Below, piece after piece: positions 23,155 to 36,000 of a stretch of DNA of 64,000 nt (position 1 is its first letter; each line of letters begins with the position of its first letter). The stretch lies in assembly GCA_902806565.1 (NCBI GenBank), contig CADCXA010000033.1, forward strand, positions 62,001-126,000, given 5' to 3'. The position numbers and the translations under genes are program-made. The stretch is from Hypoxylon rubiginosum (Eukaryota > Ascomycota > Sordariomycetes > Xylariales > Hypoxylaceae). The notes under the pieces were generated by a model. It saw only the letters and a list, made by a program, of their open reading frames with translations, was not told the DNA's origin and made no database searches.

Positions 23155-26100
23155 ATGTTGCCGTATAGTCTTCGGCGTGTCGCCCTCGGCGCGCTATCCT
23201 TATCATGCCTTGTCCTAGGTCAAAAGAACTACACCCAGGTCGATATGATGCGTGCACAGCTCGCTCTCCTAGACGATCGGCCGAATGATTGTCCACCATG
23301 GTATGGCAACCCCTTTGCCGCTTCACAGTTCGCTAGCTAATCGCGATTCTCAATCAGCTTCAACTGTCTCCTGCCAGCTTACGAATGCGGCCAGTATGCC
23401 GACTGTAACGAATACAACGGCAAATGCGAGTGCCCGGCTGGGTTTGGCGGTGATGATTGTCTGGAACCAAGTACGATAACACGTTGAGCTTGGACCTCCT
23501 TTGGATATTTGGCTGACCGTGTTCCAGCTTGCGGCTCGCTTGCCCGGGGCAGAGACCGGCCGCTAAGATCAGGCGACACCTGCGATTGCGACAATGGTTG
23601 GACGGGAATCAACTGCAATGTCTGCACCCAGGACAACGCCTGCGACGCGCTCATGGAGACCGGGGACGGTGGTGTCTGTTATCAAAACGGCGAGGTTATA
23701 AGCCAAAACCATCAGATGTGCGGAGTCACCAACGAAAAGATTCTCTCTATGCTGGACGGCAAGATCCCTCAGGCTACCTTCGAATGCAAGAAAGAAACCG
23801 GGTTGTGCGACTTCCAATGTAAGTGACCGATATCCATGTCATGATTTGGTGACGTGGTGAGGATGTGACTGACTGTGTCAACTAAACAGTCTGGATTGAT
23901 CGAGTCGAATCCTTCTACTGCCACCTCGAGAACTGCGAGTCCACTGCCGACTTTACCTCCGACCAGAACAGCACTTATTACGAGTGTCCTGATGTCAAAT
24001 GTAGCTGTATCAAGGATCGGATGCTCTGCGGAGCCGACGGCTCTATCGATTTAACGGAATTCTTAGACGAATCTGTTACCGGCCCTGCTAGCTTTAGTTG
24101 CCTACAAGAGAACGGCGGTATTAACAACTGCAAATTTAAGGAACCCTCGCTGGACTGGATGGTCAGGAACGTCTTCGGCGATGAGAGTATCGAGTTGGAC
24201 TGCCGCGCTGGCGAATGCCTTTACCGCACTCAAGTACCTGGCTACGAGCGTCCTATCAAGCAGATCAACACGCCCTTGATCGCTGGCGTAATCGCCGGAT
24301 GTTCCTTGTTCCTTGTTGCTGCCATCTTGCTTATTTGGTACCTCTCTCATCGACAATACCGATATGGGCCCATCCAACTGGACGATTCCGACGACGAAGC
24401 CACAAAACTGATGGTCGATCATAAGCCGGCGACTTTGTATTTCGAGAACGTATCTTACGGACTGAACGGGAAAACGATTCTTAATGAGATCAAAGGAATT
24501 GCGCATCCTGGGGAGATCACGGCCATTATGGGTGCTTCGGGAGCGGGCAAAACGAGTTTCTTGGACATACTTGCCCGTAAGAATAAGCGCGGCCAGACGG
24601 CGGGTGACTTCTATGTCAACGGAGAGAAGGTTACGGATACCGAGTTCAAGAGTGTTGTCGGTTTTGTTGACCAGGAGGATACTATGCTTCCGACTCTGAC
24701 TGTTCACGAAACGATCCTTACAAGCGCTCTTCTTCGCCTTCCGCGTGGGATGGGTCGTTCGGCCAAGGAGCAAAGAGTTTACGAGGTTGAGAAGCAGCTC
24801 GGTATCTATCACATCCGCGATTCTCTGATCGGCTCCGAGGAGGGTAAGGGAAGGGGGATTTCCGGCGGCGAAAAAAGACGTGTCGGTATCGCTTGCGAGC
24901 TTGTTACCAGCCCCTCCATTCTCTTCCTCGACGAGCCGACTAGTGGGTTGGACGCGTTTAACGCCTTCAATGTCATCGAGTGCCTTGTCACGCTGGCGAA
25001 GAAGTACAAGCGAACTGTCATTTTCACTATCCACCAGCCTCGCTCGAACATTGTGGCCTTGTTTGACCGGCTGATCCTTCTTGCTCAGGGCAAGACGGTA
25101 TACTCTGGCCCCTTTTCCCAATGCCAAGATTATTTCGACCAAGTCGGATATAGCTGCCCGCCGGGTTTCAACATTGCCGACTATCTTGTCGATCTTACCA
25201 TGCATGCCGGTGCTGCTGGTACCTTTGACGACGGGTCTGTTGTGAATGATGTTGCGAGCGTTGGTCCTAGCAGCACGATGGCCGTCAAGTCCATCGCAAG
25301 CGTCTCTAGGACTGCTAGCATCGCCGAGGACAGCTCGACGGAACCGTCGTCAAGCCGGCCTAAGGGTAAGCGAAAGGATTCGGTAAAGGCACGACAAGAA
25401 CGAGAACTATTCACGAGGCGAAAGAATACTATTGACACTGCCGCGTCTTCCGATGTGGACGAGGATATTGGATCGTATAAGTTGCGAAAACAACCTGCTA
25501 GCGGTGCAGCTCCCCCGCAAGTTGTCGTTGAAGATGTCCATGACCTACCACCATCAGCGGAAACCAATCTTGACAACCTCGTTCGTATCTATGCCGAATC
25601 TGACATTGCGGGCAACATACACGACGAGATTGAACAGTCGGTGACGAGTGCTCGGGTCGCCAACGGCCAGAATGGAAATGGGGCTAACGGTACACATACT
25701 AATGGGAGCGCGATTGGTCGTGGGTACGCTCGTGTCGGCTATTTAAGGCAGTTCGTCATCCTTTCGGAGAGAACATGGAAGAACCTCTATCGCAACCCGC
25801 TTCTGATGTTAACTCACTATGCCATAGCGATCGTGCTCGCTGTTCTCTCGGGTTACCTATTTTACGGCCTGACAGACGATATCCCCGGATTCCAAAATCG
25901 GCTCGGTCTGTTCTTTTTCCTCCTCGCTCTGTTTGGCTTTAGTACCCTTACTAGCTTGAACGTCTTCGCGGCCGAGCGACTTCTGTTTGTTCGCGAGAGA
26001 GCGAATGGATACTACGCGCCCATCACGTATTTCGTCGCCAAAGTTTTGTTCGATATCATTCCTCTTCGGATTATCCCACCGATTTTGATGGGAGCCATCA

Positions 26101-26570
26101 TATATCCCATGACGGGTCTCATACCAGATGCGTCGCATTTCTTCACATTCATGCTCGTCCTCGTCTTGTTCAACTTGGCTGCCGCCGCAATTTGCCTCTT
26201 CATTGGTATTGTCTGTAAAGATGGAGGAGTAGCAAACTTGATTGGAAGTTTGGTCATGCTCTTCTCCTTACTCTTTGCTGGGTTGCTGCTTAATCACGAC
26301 GCGATTCCGGATGCGGCACTCTGGTTACAATCTCTATCAATTTTCCATTACGGCTTCGAAGCCCTGATTGTCAACGAGGTTATCAAACTAACTCTCGTCG
26401 ATAAGAAATACGGGCTCGATATTACGGTTCCCGGAGCGGCGATCCTGAGCTCGTTTGGTTTTAACAATGCGGCTAAGTGGATGGATGTTATGAACCTGGG
26501 CATATTCGCTGCGGTCTTCGTGGTGTTGGCCTACGCTGCTTTGCATTTCCTACTTATTGAGAAGAGATAG
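23155..26570 (+). CDS. ABC transporter, ABCG/White half-transporter of the ADP1 type
   Basis: Four exons: 23155-23300, 23358-23470, 23528-23818 and 23890-26570; about 1076 residues, all phases closing. A signal peptide (about 1-22) leads into a cysteine-rich, EGF-like extracellular part, with [23 protein letters not shown] and a second CDCDNGWTG module. A first membrane helix lies near residues 312-335. The ATP-binding domain follows: Walker [10 protein letters not shown] (near 398), signature ISGGEKRRV (near 507) and Walker [13 protein letters not shown] (near 525). After a low-complexity linker rich in Ser and Asn-Gly, the C-terminal ABC2 membrane domain runs from about residue 800. This domain order matches yeast Adp1 and its fungal orthologues. 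The substrate is unknown; the location is probably the ER, vacuole or plasma membrane. Confidence 0.92.
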
Positions 26571-27003
26571 AGTAGGATACGGTCGGGTTCAGGAAGAGGC
26601 CTTGTAGAATAACACTGGTGTTGGTTTGAGCATTGGCCAGATTCATCTAATGCATCATTGCATGTTTTTCATTTATTTATTTATTTATTCTGCATAGCTT
26701 GGAATTGCGTGAGCTGGATCGCTCAGCGGCACACGGTGAAATAGGAGGCGTTCAGGGTAGGTCATGTGTGTTTATCAAAGCTCATAATAAACGGCGGTAG
26801 ATGATCGATTCTTTATACATATGGTACAACTTTGTAGCTGTGCAATTCTACAACCATGACAGCCGTGGCTGATATCAGCGTTTCAACTTGACTAATACCG
26901 CTCCCTTAAACGGCGAGAGGAATATTCCAATTCAGCAGCCTCATGCCCACTACATACGGTGTATATATTTTGCCGCTCCGGTTCCCGATTCCTGTGTGAA
27001 AGT
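26571..27003. other. Intergenic region between convergent genes
   Basis: No gene seen. A short TTTA/ATTT repeat near 26670-26690 and AT-rich flanks fit transcript 3' ends. Confidence 0.4.
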
Positions 27004-27954
27004 TTAGATCCCGTCCAGCTTGCCGCCGGTGAGCTCCTCGGCGACCTCCTTCTGCCTCTTGAGGGTGCGGGTCTTCTCGGACTCGAGCGCCTTGACGACG
27101 GCGTTGGAGGTGCGGGAGACGTCGCTGAGCATGTCGGCGACGGTCTGGGGGCGGCCGTCGAGGTCCCAGATGTTCTGGATGTCGTAGCCGGCGGCGGACA
27201 TGCCCATGTTCCGCCAGTAGTCCGGGGCGAACTGCCGGTCCACCTCGGCCTCGAGGTCCCGCTCGCTGACGATGAAGGACCGCGCCTTCATGTACAGCTC
27301 CTGGATGGCGTCGCGCCTGGCCTCGCTCCGCCTCGCTGATAAGGACCCGGTGCGCTCGCGCGAGGCGAGGGCCCGCTCGAAGCGCTCGGGGTCCGGCTGC
27401 ACGGTCGTCTGCAGCGTCTGCGCGTTGATCGAGGCCCGCGTCAGCCGCTCGTCCTCGCGCTCGGGGGCCAGGGCGGCGGCGCGGTTGGCGGCCAGCTTGT
27501 CGGTCTGCCGCTCGAGGCGGCGGCGGTCGAAGTGCTGCTTCCGGGCGTACAGGGCGCGGACGCCCTCGCGCATGTTGTCGCGGCGCGAGGCCGCCATCCG
27601 GCGCTTCCAGGCCTGGACGTCGGACCCCGGGGCGCGCTGGGACCTGTCGGACGAGGGGAGCGGGGCGGATCGTGACAGCCAGTCGTCTCTCGGCTTCAGG
27701 TGGCCGTCCTTGGGCTTGAAGACCTGCCGCGGGACGGGCAGGTGGCCCTTGACGGGCTTGAGCTCGCGGCGGGCCTCGACCGACTGGTCCTGCGGCGGGT
27801 TCGGGACGTTGATGAATAGGGGGGACTCGGGCGGGATCTGCTGCCGCGGCGAGGCGGTGGAGGCGGTGGAGGAGAAGAAGAGGGCTCGTGATATGGCGGG
27901 TATCGAGGCGGCTGCTCGTGGCACGAGGGCCGGCCGGGGAAGTAGGGGGGGCAT
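27004..27954 (-). CDS. Probable mitochondrial small-subunit ribosomal protein (mS26/Pet123-like)
   Basis: Single exon, 316 residues. The N-terminus is rich in Arg, Ala and Ser and lacks acidic residues, as in a mitochondrial import presequence. The motif KPVKGHLPVPRQVFKP comes next, and the middle of the protein is very rich in Arg, Glu and Ala and helix-prone (about residues 110-220). It ends with a region containing DYWRNMGMSAAGYDIQNIWDLDG. Length (yeast Pet123 is about 318) and composition fit the fungal mS26 family of the mitoribosome, but I assign it from remembered features only. It could be another mitochondrial ribosomal or assembly protein. It is divergent from the Nog2 gene, with 455 bp between starts. 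Confidence 0.6.
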   Translation of the reverse strand: MPPLLPRPALVPRAAASIPAISRALFFSSTASTASPRQQIPPESPLFINVPNPPQDQSVEARRELKPVKGHLPVPRQVFKPKDGHLKPRDDWLSRSAPLPSSDRSQRAPGSDVQAWKRRMAASRRDNMREGVRALYARKQHFDRRRLERQTDKLAANRAAALAPEREDERLTRASINAQTLQTTVQPDPERFERALASRERTGSLSARRSEARRDAIQELYMKARSFIVSERDLEAEVDRQFAPDYWRNMGMSAAGYDIQNIWDLDGRPQTVADMLSDVSRTSNAVVKALESEKTRTLKRQKEVAEELTGGKLDGI

Positions 27955-28409
27955 TTTGGGCGGTTTATGTATGAGGCGTGCCGATTGGCACTCCGAGTTG
28001 GTGGTCGATTATTCTATCCTCGTAATGATTCTGGTAATTATCATTGTCGGGAGTTGTCCGGTGTCGTAAAGTTCGTGCCTTGTGTTCGTTACTGCTGGCT
28101 GTCCGTAAAAAAAGTTCAATTCGATGGGATCCACTTTCGGGAGGCTCAAGTAAGTCGGAGTCCAAATTCAATAGTCCGTGCTGACTGTGCAGCGTCTGAG
28201 TGCTTCGATAATTGAATTGCTGTAAGCGAATTTAGCCCCGCCAGTCCAGGTACCCGCTTAGACTAGGGCGGTCAGTGTCGGCAAAACCTTTAGCTTGCAT
28301 CTAAGGAAAAAAAAAAGTTCCTCTCACCAGCCACTTTTCTTGAGAGAACAACCCATCCGCCTATCTCTCCCTCAATCCCAATCTCAACAAGCTCGCGAAT
28401 TCGGGAGCC
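27955..28409. promoter_or_regulatory. Divergent promoter region of mS26-like and Nog2 genes
   Basis: 455 bp between two divergent starts with no coding frame. An A-run near 28307-28316 and a CT-rich patch at about 28320-28385 precede the Nog2 start. A shared control region for two ribosome-related genes is plausible from position, not shown. Confidence 0.4.
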
Positions 28410-30613
28410 ATGGGAACTGGAAAGAAGGAACGCAGCCGGCTGGCCCGGCAGGGCAAGTCGGGTACGGGCATGGACAACATCAAGATCAAAGGCGAGAACT
28501 TCTATCGTACCGCCAAAAAGGTCAAGACCCTGAACATGCGAAAGGACGAGGGAAAACCTGTACGAAATCCCGACGGAAAGATCATACAAGCCGCCAAGTA
28601 CCAGTCCAGGGACCTTCCTGCTGCTCGCGTCGAGCCTAACAGGAGATGGTTTACCAACACCCGTGTCATCTCGCAAGATTCTCTCAAGGCCTTTCGCGAT
28701 GCCATGGCCGAGAAGGCCAACGACCCGTACCAGGTTCTGCTCAAGTCGAACAAACTTCCCATGAGCTTGATTAGAGATCCCTCGGATACAGTCAACGGCG
28801 TGAAGCAACACAAGGCCAAGATGACCATTGAGAGCTCGCCGTTCGCTGACGCATTTGGCCCCAAATCTCAGCGCAAGAGAGTCAAGTTGGGCGTGAGCAA
28901 CCTGGAAGACCTAGTAGGCGACACCGAGAAGAGCATGGACCAATACAAGGACCGGCTCGAGCAGGCCAAGCTGCTAAGTGGCAATTCGGGTGTTGATCTT
29001 GAGGGCGCGAGCGAGAGCCAAGTAAACGACGAAGGTTCCCTTGCCGTGGCTATCGAGCCCATTTTCAATAAGGGGCAGAGTAAACGTATCTGGAACGAGC
29101 TTTACAAGGTTCTCGAGTAGGTCGCCGCCATCCATTACCTTCAACTTATCCTCACGGGGCTTCAATTAACTGTCAATCTCAATAGTGCCTCGGACGTTAT
29201 CATCCACGTACTTGATGCTCGCGACCCTCTTGGCACCAGATGTCGAAGCGTGGAGAAATACTTGCGTGAAGAAGCCCCGCATAAGCATTTGATATTTGTC
29301 TTGAACAAGACCGACTTGGTTCCCACTAGTACAGCTGTACGTATTACTAATTCTCATGCCCTTGTTTGTTCCTCTTCGACCCCAAAGATTTTAGTCAGGG
29401 TTATTCCTCTACTATCAGTGAGAATAATCCGTTACGTCATTGGGAGATTAAATATCTTAACTTGCTGTTCCCGCGTCTTCGGACTGGGAGCTGACTGGGT
29501 CCCGTCTTGGGGTTTTGTCATTAGTTTCGCCGTGTTTCATTTTTGAGTTGAGATCTATCTCTGCCCTTCCAGGGCGGTCTGTGGTAGATTTCTTAGTAAT
29601 GATTCACACATCTCATTTTCCCCTTTCCCCTTTCTGTCTTACATTTCAGTCATCCAATAACATGCTACGTACGAATGCTGACAACGTTCAAGGCCGCGTG
29701 GGTTCGCCTTCTCTCTAAGGACTATCCTACTCTTGCTTTCCACTCGAGCATCACAAATCCGTTTGGCAAGGGCTCTCTTATTCAACTTCTGCGGCAATTC
29801 TCTCAATTGCACTCCGATCGAAAGCAAATATCTGTTGGTTTAATCGGCTACCCGAACGTGGGCAAATCCTCGATTATTAATACCCTACGCAAGAAGAAGG
29901 TGGCTACGGTAGCCCCTATTCCGGGAGAGACAAAAGTCTGGCAATATGTGACCTTGATGAAGCGGATATACCTTATTGACTGCCCAGGTGTGGTTCCTCC
30001 CAATCAGAACGACACCCCTCAGGATATCCTGCTTCGTGGGGTGGTTCGGGTTGAGATGGTTGAGAATCCGGAGCAGTACATACCCGCGCTTCTGGCTAAG
30101 GTCAAGCTGCATCACATGGAGCGTACCTACGCAATAAAGGGATGGAACGATCACATCCACTTTCTAGAGCTTCTTGCTCGAAAAGGTGGTCGTCTATTAA
30201 AGGGTGGCGAGCCTGATGTAGACGGGGTAGCCAAGATGGTCTTGACAGACTTCATGCGCGGCAAGATACCATGGTTTACCCCGGCACCTGTTGTCGAAGG
30301 GGAGGAGGGAGGAAAAGTTATCGAAGGCCGGGAGGGCAGACTTGGAGAGATGCCGAGGAAGCGAAAGAGGGAAGACTTGGAAAGCATCCCTGACGTTTCA
30401 GTGGCCGCATCGGCTACGTCCGTTGCGGAAGACGAAGACGACGAGAGTGAAGATGAAGAATTCGAGGGCTTTGGTAGCGATGATGATTCGTCATCCGACG
30501 ATAAGGCCGCAGTCGGTGAAAAAGTCGATGAGGTCGACGAGGACGACATGATACCCCTAGAAGAGCTGAGCGACATCGACGATAGCGAATCAGATGAAGA
30601 GGATGAGGGATGA
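28410..30613 (+). CDS. nog2: Nucleolar GTP-binding protein 2 (60S assembly GTPase)
   Basis: Three exons: 28410-29116, 29186-29336 and 29693-30613; about 592 residues. The N-terminal Nog2 domain ([19 protein letters not shown], then [16 protein letters not shown]) is followed by a circularly permuted GTPase. [10 protein letters not shown] and the G4 motif NKTD (near residue 276) precede G1 GYPNVGKSS (near 338) and G3 DCPG (near 382), the order expected for this family. The C-terminal ~90 residues are highly acidic. The protein acts in the nucleolus and nucleoplasm on pre-60S particles before export. The second intron is long (356 bp) but restores [13 protein letters not shown] exactly. The acidic tail is longer than in yeast Nog2, as in other filamentous fungi. 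Confidence 0.95.
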
Positions 30614-31682
30614 AAATAAAATATCTCAGTAGGACGAAGCGAAGAACACGGTAAACTGCCGTTCTTTGAAGCCCAATACCGCCTGGCCCGTGCATGCAGG
30701 AGTTGGTTCGGATTCTCAGTCTAGATTCACGGCATTTGGTACGATTCAAATGTCTGATAAATAGACATGTCGAGTTCAGCTCGTTCGATATCAGCATGAA
30801 GCAGTCGTGTTCCAGAGGTTCTGGACTCAAGCATGTCCTGGGACCCTTGGCGGCCCCAGGACCTGCATGAGAGTCCAGCCAAGTTGTCCACTCTCGCGTC
30901 AATCAGGAGATCCAACATCCAGGGATCCTCGAGAACCCATGACATTCAAAGCTACTCTAAGTCCTGTGTAGAAACAGGCCGGGCTCTGCTTATCATTAAC
31001 TTGAGATATTCAATCTCTCGTCGCTGCGACGCGGTCAGTTTAGTCCTCTTAAGAGCGATTGCGCTCTCATCGTATCCGCCATAGAAGCAGCATATGGGGT
31101 GTTTATGGACCTGCGCCAATGTTGCCATAAAGAAAAGCCGCAAGGGTTTATTAGATATACTACACATATCCCTACTTCATATGGCAGGATCGATATCTTC
31201 ATACATCGTACCGAAGTAGACAAGCATCAATACGTATTCGGCTATCCGAATTCCAATGTTTTAACGCACGTGAAAGAGATTGTAACTTCGCAATAGATGG
31301 TATTTCGTTGGGTAATGCCTCCCTTTCTATGATTCGAGTGCATTAGCGGCCATACACCTGCCTATGCACCCCCCTTTTCTATGTTCAATGCATCGAAGAT
31401 GCTTCACTTCGTCAACGCGAGCCTCTAAGCCGGCAAGTGCGAAGCTAACCTTGTAAGCCGCTATACGATGTCTCTATTTGCCCTTTTTTCTTCTAAACTC
31501 CTCTCAGTACTCTTCAATCCACTAACCGTCACTGGCCTGGCCATCTTGTCTTGGGTTTTTTGTACCCCAACACGGCATTTTTGGACTTATGTCTTGGAAG
31601 AGTCTGATTCTTTGGAACATCATTCTCTAGCTTAACCCTGCTCAAAAAACCTGACAAGATTCCAGCAGCATCCTTCGTGTTT
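30614..31682. other. Intergenic stretch, no gene seen
   Basis: Short frames on both strands, up to about 70 codons, have no recognisable motif. The minus-strand frame ending at 30952 has balanced composition, but no supporting start context or splice sites, so it is not called. The last 200 bp are CT-rich and should be the promoter of the secreted-protein gene. Confidence 0.4.
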
Positions 31683-32827
31683 ATGGTCATGTTCCTTTCG
31701 ATCCTATTTGCCGTCTTCCTAGCCTCACTCAGCTCAGTGACAGGCGCCTCCGTGCTACGGATTGACGCAACTTGCGGGTTTCGCCTCACGACGGAAGGGG
31801 GCTTTGACGGTGCGGTGGGCCAATTGGCGGACGGTCAAGTGAGGACCGGGAGCGGCCTGGCGCAGTCTCTGTTCACTTGGTTCGGCGATGCTTTTACCGA
31901 TCAACAGGGCAGGGGTTGCTGGTGGACTCGTATGAACTACTCGCTATCTAGGTAGATCACGTAGAAAGCTTTTACTAACATGATGCCTGCAATACAGCGC
32001 CAACGTCTGTTCTCCAGTGCGACTGGAACCAACAGCCCGACCACGGATTCGGAATCGGCTGCCACGGCGGAGTGTCGTATCGGGACCAAGAGATATTCTA
32101 CGAATGCCAGACGGGCGACGGCGACGAAGTCAACATCTACCTTCAACCAAATGGTGCCAACTGCTCGCAGATCACGCTCCACGCCGACAGTTGCCGGCCC
32201 CCCTGCTCTACGAACCCGACAGAAGCTCCTCCTCAGCTTTCAACCACCGGTACGCCGGGACAAGACTCTTCGCGGACGGCAACCACCCCCAGCACTCCCC
32301 AAGCAACAGCCACCCCCGCATTCCCCCCCGGCACGTGCGACGTAGTCGTCGCCGACGGCCCCGACGAGATCGTGCTGATCGACAAGGCCAGTCCGGACAC
32401 GGCGTACGGCCCGAACCCCGGCATGACGGTGCGGCTGTCGCCCAACGCGTCGGCCATCTTCGCGTTCCGCTTCTCGGCGTCGGACGCCGGCAAGCAGTGC
32501 GCGCTCGCCTTCGACCTGCCGGCGGCGCAAGACCAGAGGGCGCAGTACCGGCTGACGGGGGGCGGCCTAGTAGGCTTCGCGCTCCTGGAGAGCCCGCCGA
32601 AGGACCCGGCGGCCGCGACGTACGGCAATAGGCCGCGGGTCGCGATGCCGCTCGAGAGGGCGGAGCTGCGGCCCGGGATCAGCGTCCGGCCGCTCGAATT
32701 CCCGTGCCCCGGGGCGGATGCGGAGGTGGCGTTCCTGGTGGCGGATGAGGACGGGGCGGACGTGTGTCTGGAGTACCGGCAGTATAGGCCCGTGGTGCCA
32801 ATAGGGCTTTATTTGGTCAAGTGTTGA
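31683..32827 (+). CDS. Secreted protein with But2-type C-terminal domain
   Basis: Two exons, 31683-31929 and 31998-32827, joined at WTP|PTSVLQCDW; about 358 residues. A signal peptide of roughly 20 residues is evident (MVMFLSILFAVFLASLSSVTGA). The next ~130 residues contain paired cysteines in the context QCDWNQQPDHGFGIGCHGG and FYECQTGDGDEVNIYL. A Thr/Pro/Ser-rich linker follows. The C-terminal domain (from about residue 185) begins with TCDVVV and ends with a FPCPG...CLEY pattern that resembles the But2 C-terminal domain found in many secreted ascomycete proteins. The function of these proteins is largely unknown; a cell-wall or extracellular role is inferred from the signal peptide. A second ATG at 31689 could also serve as start. 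Confidence 0.72.
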
Positions 32828-33016
32828 GTTGAGATGTTAGGTCTGGTTTCTGGTTTTCTTTTGGGGGGCTTCTTGGACGGTTGAAGTTTATTTGCTTCTC
32901 CTTGAATCGGAGGATCCATTTTGGGACTGGGACTTTTTGGAATGATGTGGGATTGTATTATAAGAGAATTGAGACATAAAAATAAAAAACAGTTCCCGGG
33001 AGATTAGGGGCAACCC

Positions 33017-36000
33017 CTATCTTATGTACTTGATGAAACTGTAGAACTCGGACTGTTCCGGAAAATACCTAGAAACAGGATCGAAAGAGTCAAGATTATC
33101 ATATATGTCTTCAAGCCCATAATCTATTTCAAAGAGACATTCATTCATTTCGTCGGCTTGGCTGGAAACAAGGGTGGTGACGTAAGGGTCGCCATCTCGG
33201 GTAAAACTGCTGCTACGATCGCTGCAGCGAATGGCTGGGAGTATATCTTTGTACTCCTCTAGCGGTAGTAGAGACGCAATGTCTCCATGGCCACCTTGAG
33301 CAGCTGCGTCCAGGGCGTCCTTGTATTCACCCTTCTTATGTATGTTCGCGCCGTTTTGGAGAAGGAATCGTACCGCATCTTCACGTCCGTGATAAGCAGC
33401 TGCTTGGAGAGCGTCGTGACTAACTTCGGCGCCTTCAGTGACCAGCATTTTCATAACTTTGGTATGCCCGTTCTGTGCCGCCGCTTGAAGGGCATCTCCC
33501 TTGGTACCGCGGGCATTGGGGTTTGCTCCCCATTCAAGGAGGAGATGGACAATCCGTTCACTCCCTATTAAGCTCGCGCACCGTAAAGGTGATCCGAAGC
33601 TATCCTCTGCTTCTATATTCATGCCCAAGCCATGGAGGTATGCTACCATGTTTACTTGTCCCGAATGAGCAGCTATTGCCATGCAATTGTCTGGTAGCTT
33701 ATCTTTCAAGTGCGGCTCGCTTCGTAGCATTGATTGTAGAATGTTGGAGCGTCCTTCACGTATGGCGGCTATGATAGACTGCCTTTCTGAATCCACGTCT
33801 GGATTGCCTGGGCCAAATGGGTTTTGGGTCGTTGGCTGTGTTAACCGTTTCACCAAATCCCTGAAGCCTGCCTTGGTAGACTCTTGCAGCACAACTGCGT
33901 AATCGTCCACAGTTTGGGCCGCGGCTTGTTCAATTACAAGCAATGCAGCTATTTTCTCATGGCCTCCCCGGCAGGCAGCCTCAAAGGGACTACCAAATGT
34001 GCCAGATGATTGGGCCGATTTTCCATGGCGAAGAAGAGTGCGAACAACCTCTTCATGACCGCGAAAGCAGGCGGCGTGCATTGGACTGCCAAAACTACCG
34101 CAGCTGGTGGTGGGATTCGCATTGGCTTCGATCAGCCTTGAAACTAGAATGGCGTGGCCATAATAGCAAGCAAGGTAGATACAGGTATGTCCAGTCTTGC
34201 TCTTTACTTCTAGGTCGATATTTGGCATAGATTCCAATGTCTTGTCTAATAAACTGGGTAGGCCAAAGACGCAGGATACGAACAGTGGAGCGACTCCGGG
34301 ACTCTGGACAGGCTCGAAAAGCCCCCTGAGTCGATGATAGAGAGGAAGATTCGAACAAACGTGGCTGATCCAGGAGAGCCAAACCATAAAGGCAGTATCA
34401 ATGCCTTGCGATTCCGTAAATACGAAACGGGCCATCTCAGAGACCGCACTGTCGTCTGCTTGGTCTGCAATCCCCGACTGTCGCACGTGCTCAGGCCAGT
34501 ATACACCAGCGTAGTCGTAAAAGTCCTTCACTGGGGATTCGTCTCCAACAAAGGTAAAATTTCCTGGCCCTACTACGCACTGGCGAATACAGGCCATAGC
34601 AAGGAGTTGGTTTGCAGTATCTGGTCGGAACATGTCCTGCTGTCGCATAAATTCCTGGACGGAAGGATGACAGAAGCGGATAACGTCTAACTCTGGATCC
34701 ACTATGATGAGGTCAAAGCACAAATCGACGAGGTCAATATGCGCAGGTTGTTGAATTTCCTCGTGCATTAATTTCAGGGCAGCCCTCATTGCTTCTACTT
34801 TCATCGGCCTGTGGGAGAAGAGGAGCCACGAAAATACTTGCCGAACTATCTGTTTTCCTACAGTGTCCAGCATATTGATGCTGCTGAAAGTTTGACCATA
34901 CACAGAGTCGAGCTCGCTATGAAGCCCTCCTTCAATCGCCGCCAGGATGTCGTGTTCGGTTTTCTTTCGGCGGAGAAAGTCAAGCTGAAGCTTTGCCCAG
35001 AGGAACCTGCAATAGTGTTTAGATATATGAGCGATTTATCGATAGATATAGATATGCTAGATTTCCAACTCACATTTCACCTGATCCCAAGGTAAGGGCA
35101 TCGGACAGTGTCTGTCGTAACGACGAAGACACGTTGCCATTTAAAATCCGGCGTCTTCGAATAGCTGTCCGTAGTTGATATTCAACAAAAACTTTGATAT
35201 CCTCACGATTCTCAGCAGGAGAGATCCGAATCTTGGCGGCAGACTGTAGAAGTGCCTGTATATGGGTGTTGTCGCGACTGATAAAAAGTACTTTGACCAC
35301 GCTCATCGATCTTCTTATGACCTCTTCCAGAGCTTCTACCAGTGCTGCGCGGTTATCTTCACAGAGTTCGTCGATACTGTCGATAGCTATATAAGCTGGG
35401 TTGTTCATGGTGAGATCTTGAAGAAGAGAAACACATTCGACGACTCCGAGCTTTGGGACACCGCTTCCGGTCTTCTTACTACCCTTGATCTGTCCGTTAT
35501 AGGTAGATAGCACGTGCTGGTCGACGGTACCGTCATTTGTATTTACGGCCAATTGACTGATGATACAACTCAGAATTGCTTCTGGCGTAGCCCGATCAGG
35601 CTCTGAAGGCAGATCAGCACAGTAGAAGTATGCGCAGGGAGCTGAAGGAGGGCCATTCCGAGGTTGTAGCAGGAGATGGTCCACGGCCGCGGAAAATAGC
35701 GTGGACTTTCCACTTCCCCGAATACCGTGCACAAGGAGGACTGACGAAGAACTGGTTATGAGCCAGTCTTGGAATACAGAATGGTTTAGTAACCACGTTC
35801 CGGTGTTAGGTATTCGCTCATCCGAGATGACCTTATGATGAAGACTGAACGGCACAGATGATAGCCAGTCCAGGAGCCTGGCATGTTCCTGCTTTGTTAT
35901 GAAGCGTTTTATTGCCAGTGTGTTGTCTACCAAGCAGGTGAAACTCGCATCCAGATTTTGCCGCATATTTCTGGTATCATCTGCTAACTGTGTCGTCTTC

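Noticed and set aside
24102..25205. Antisense frame of about 367 codons over the ABC transporter
   Set aside because: Its product shows no coherent domain, and the plus strand carries all ABC motifs in order.
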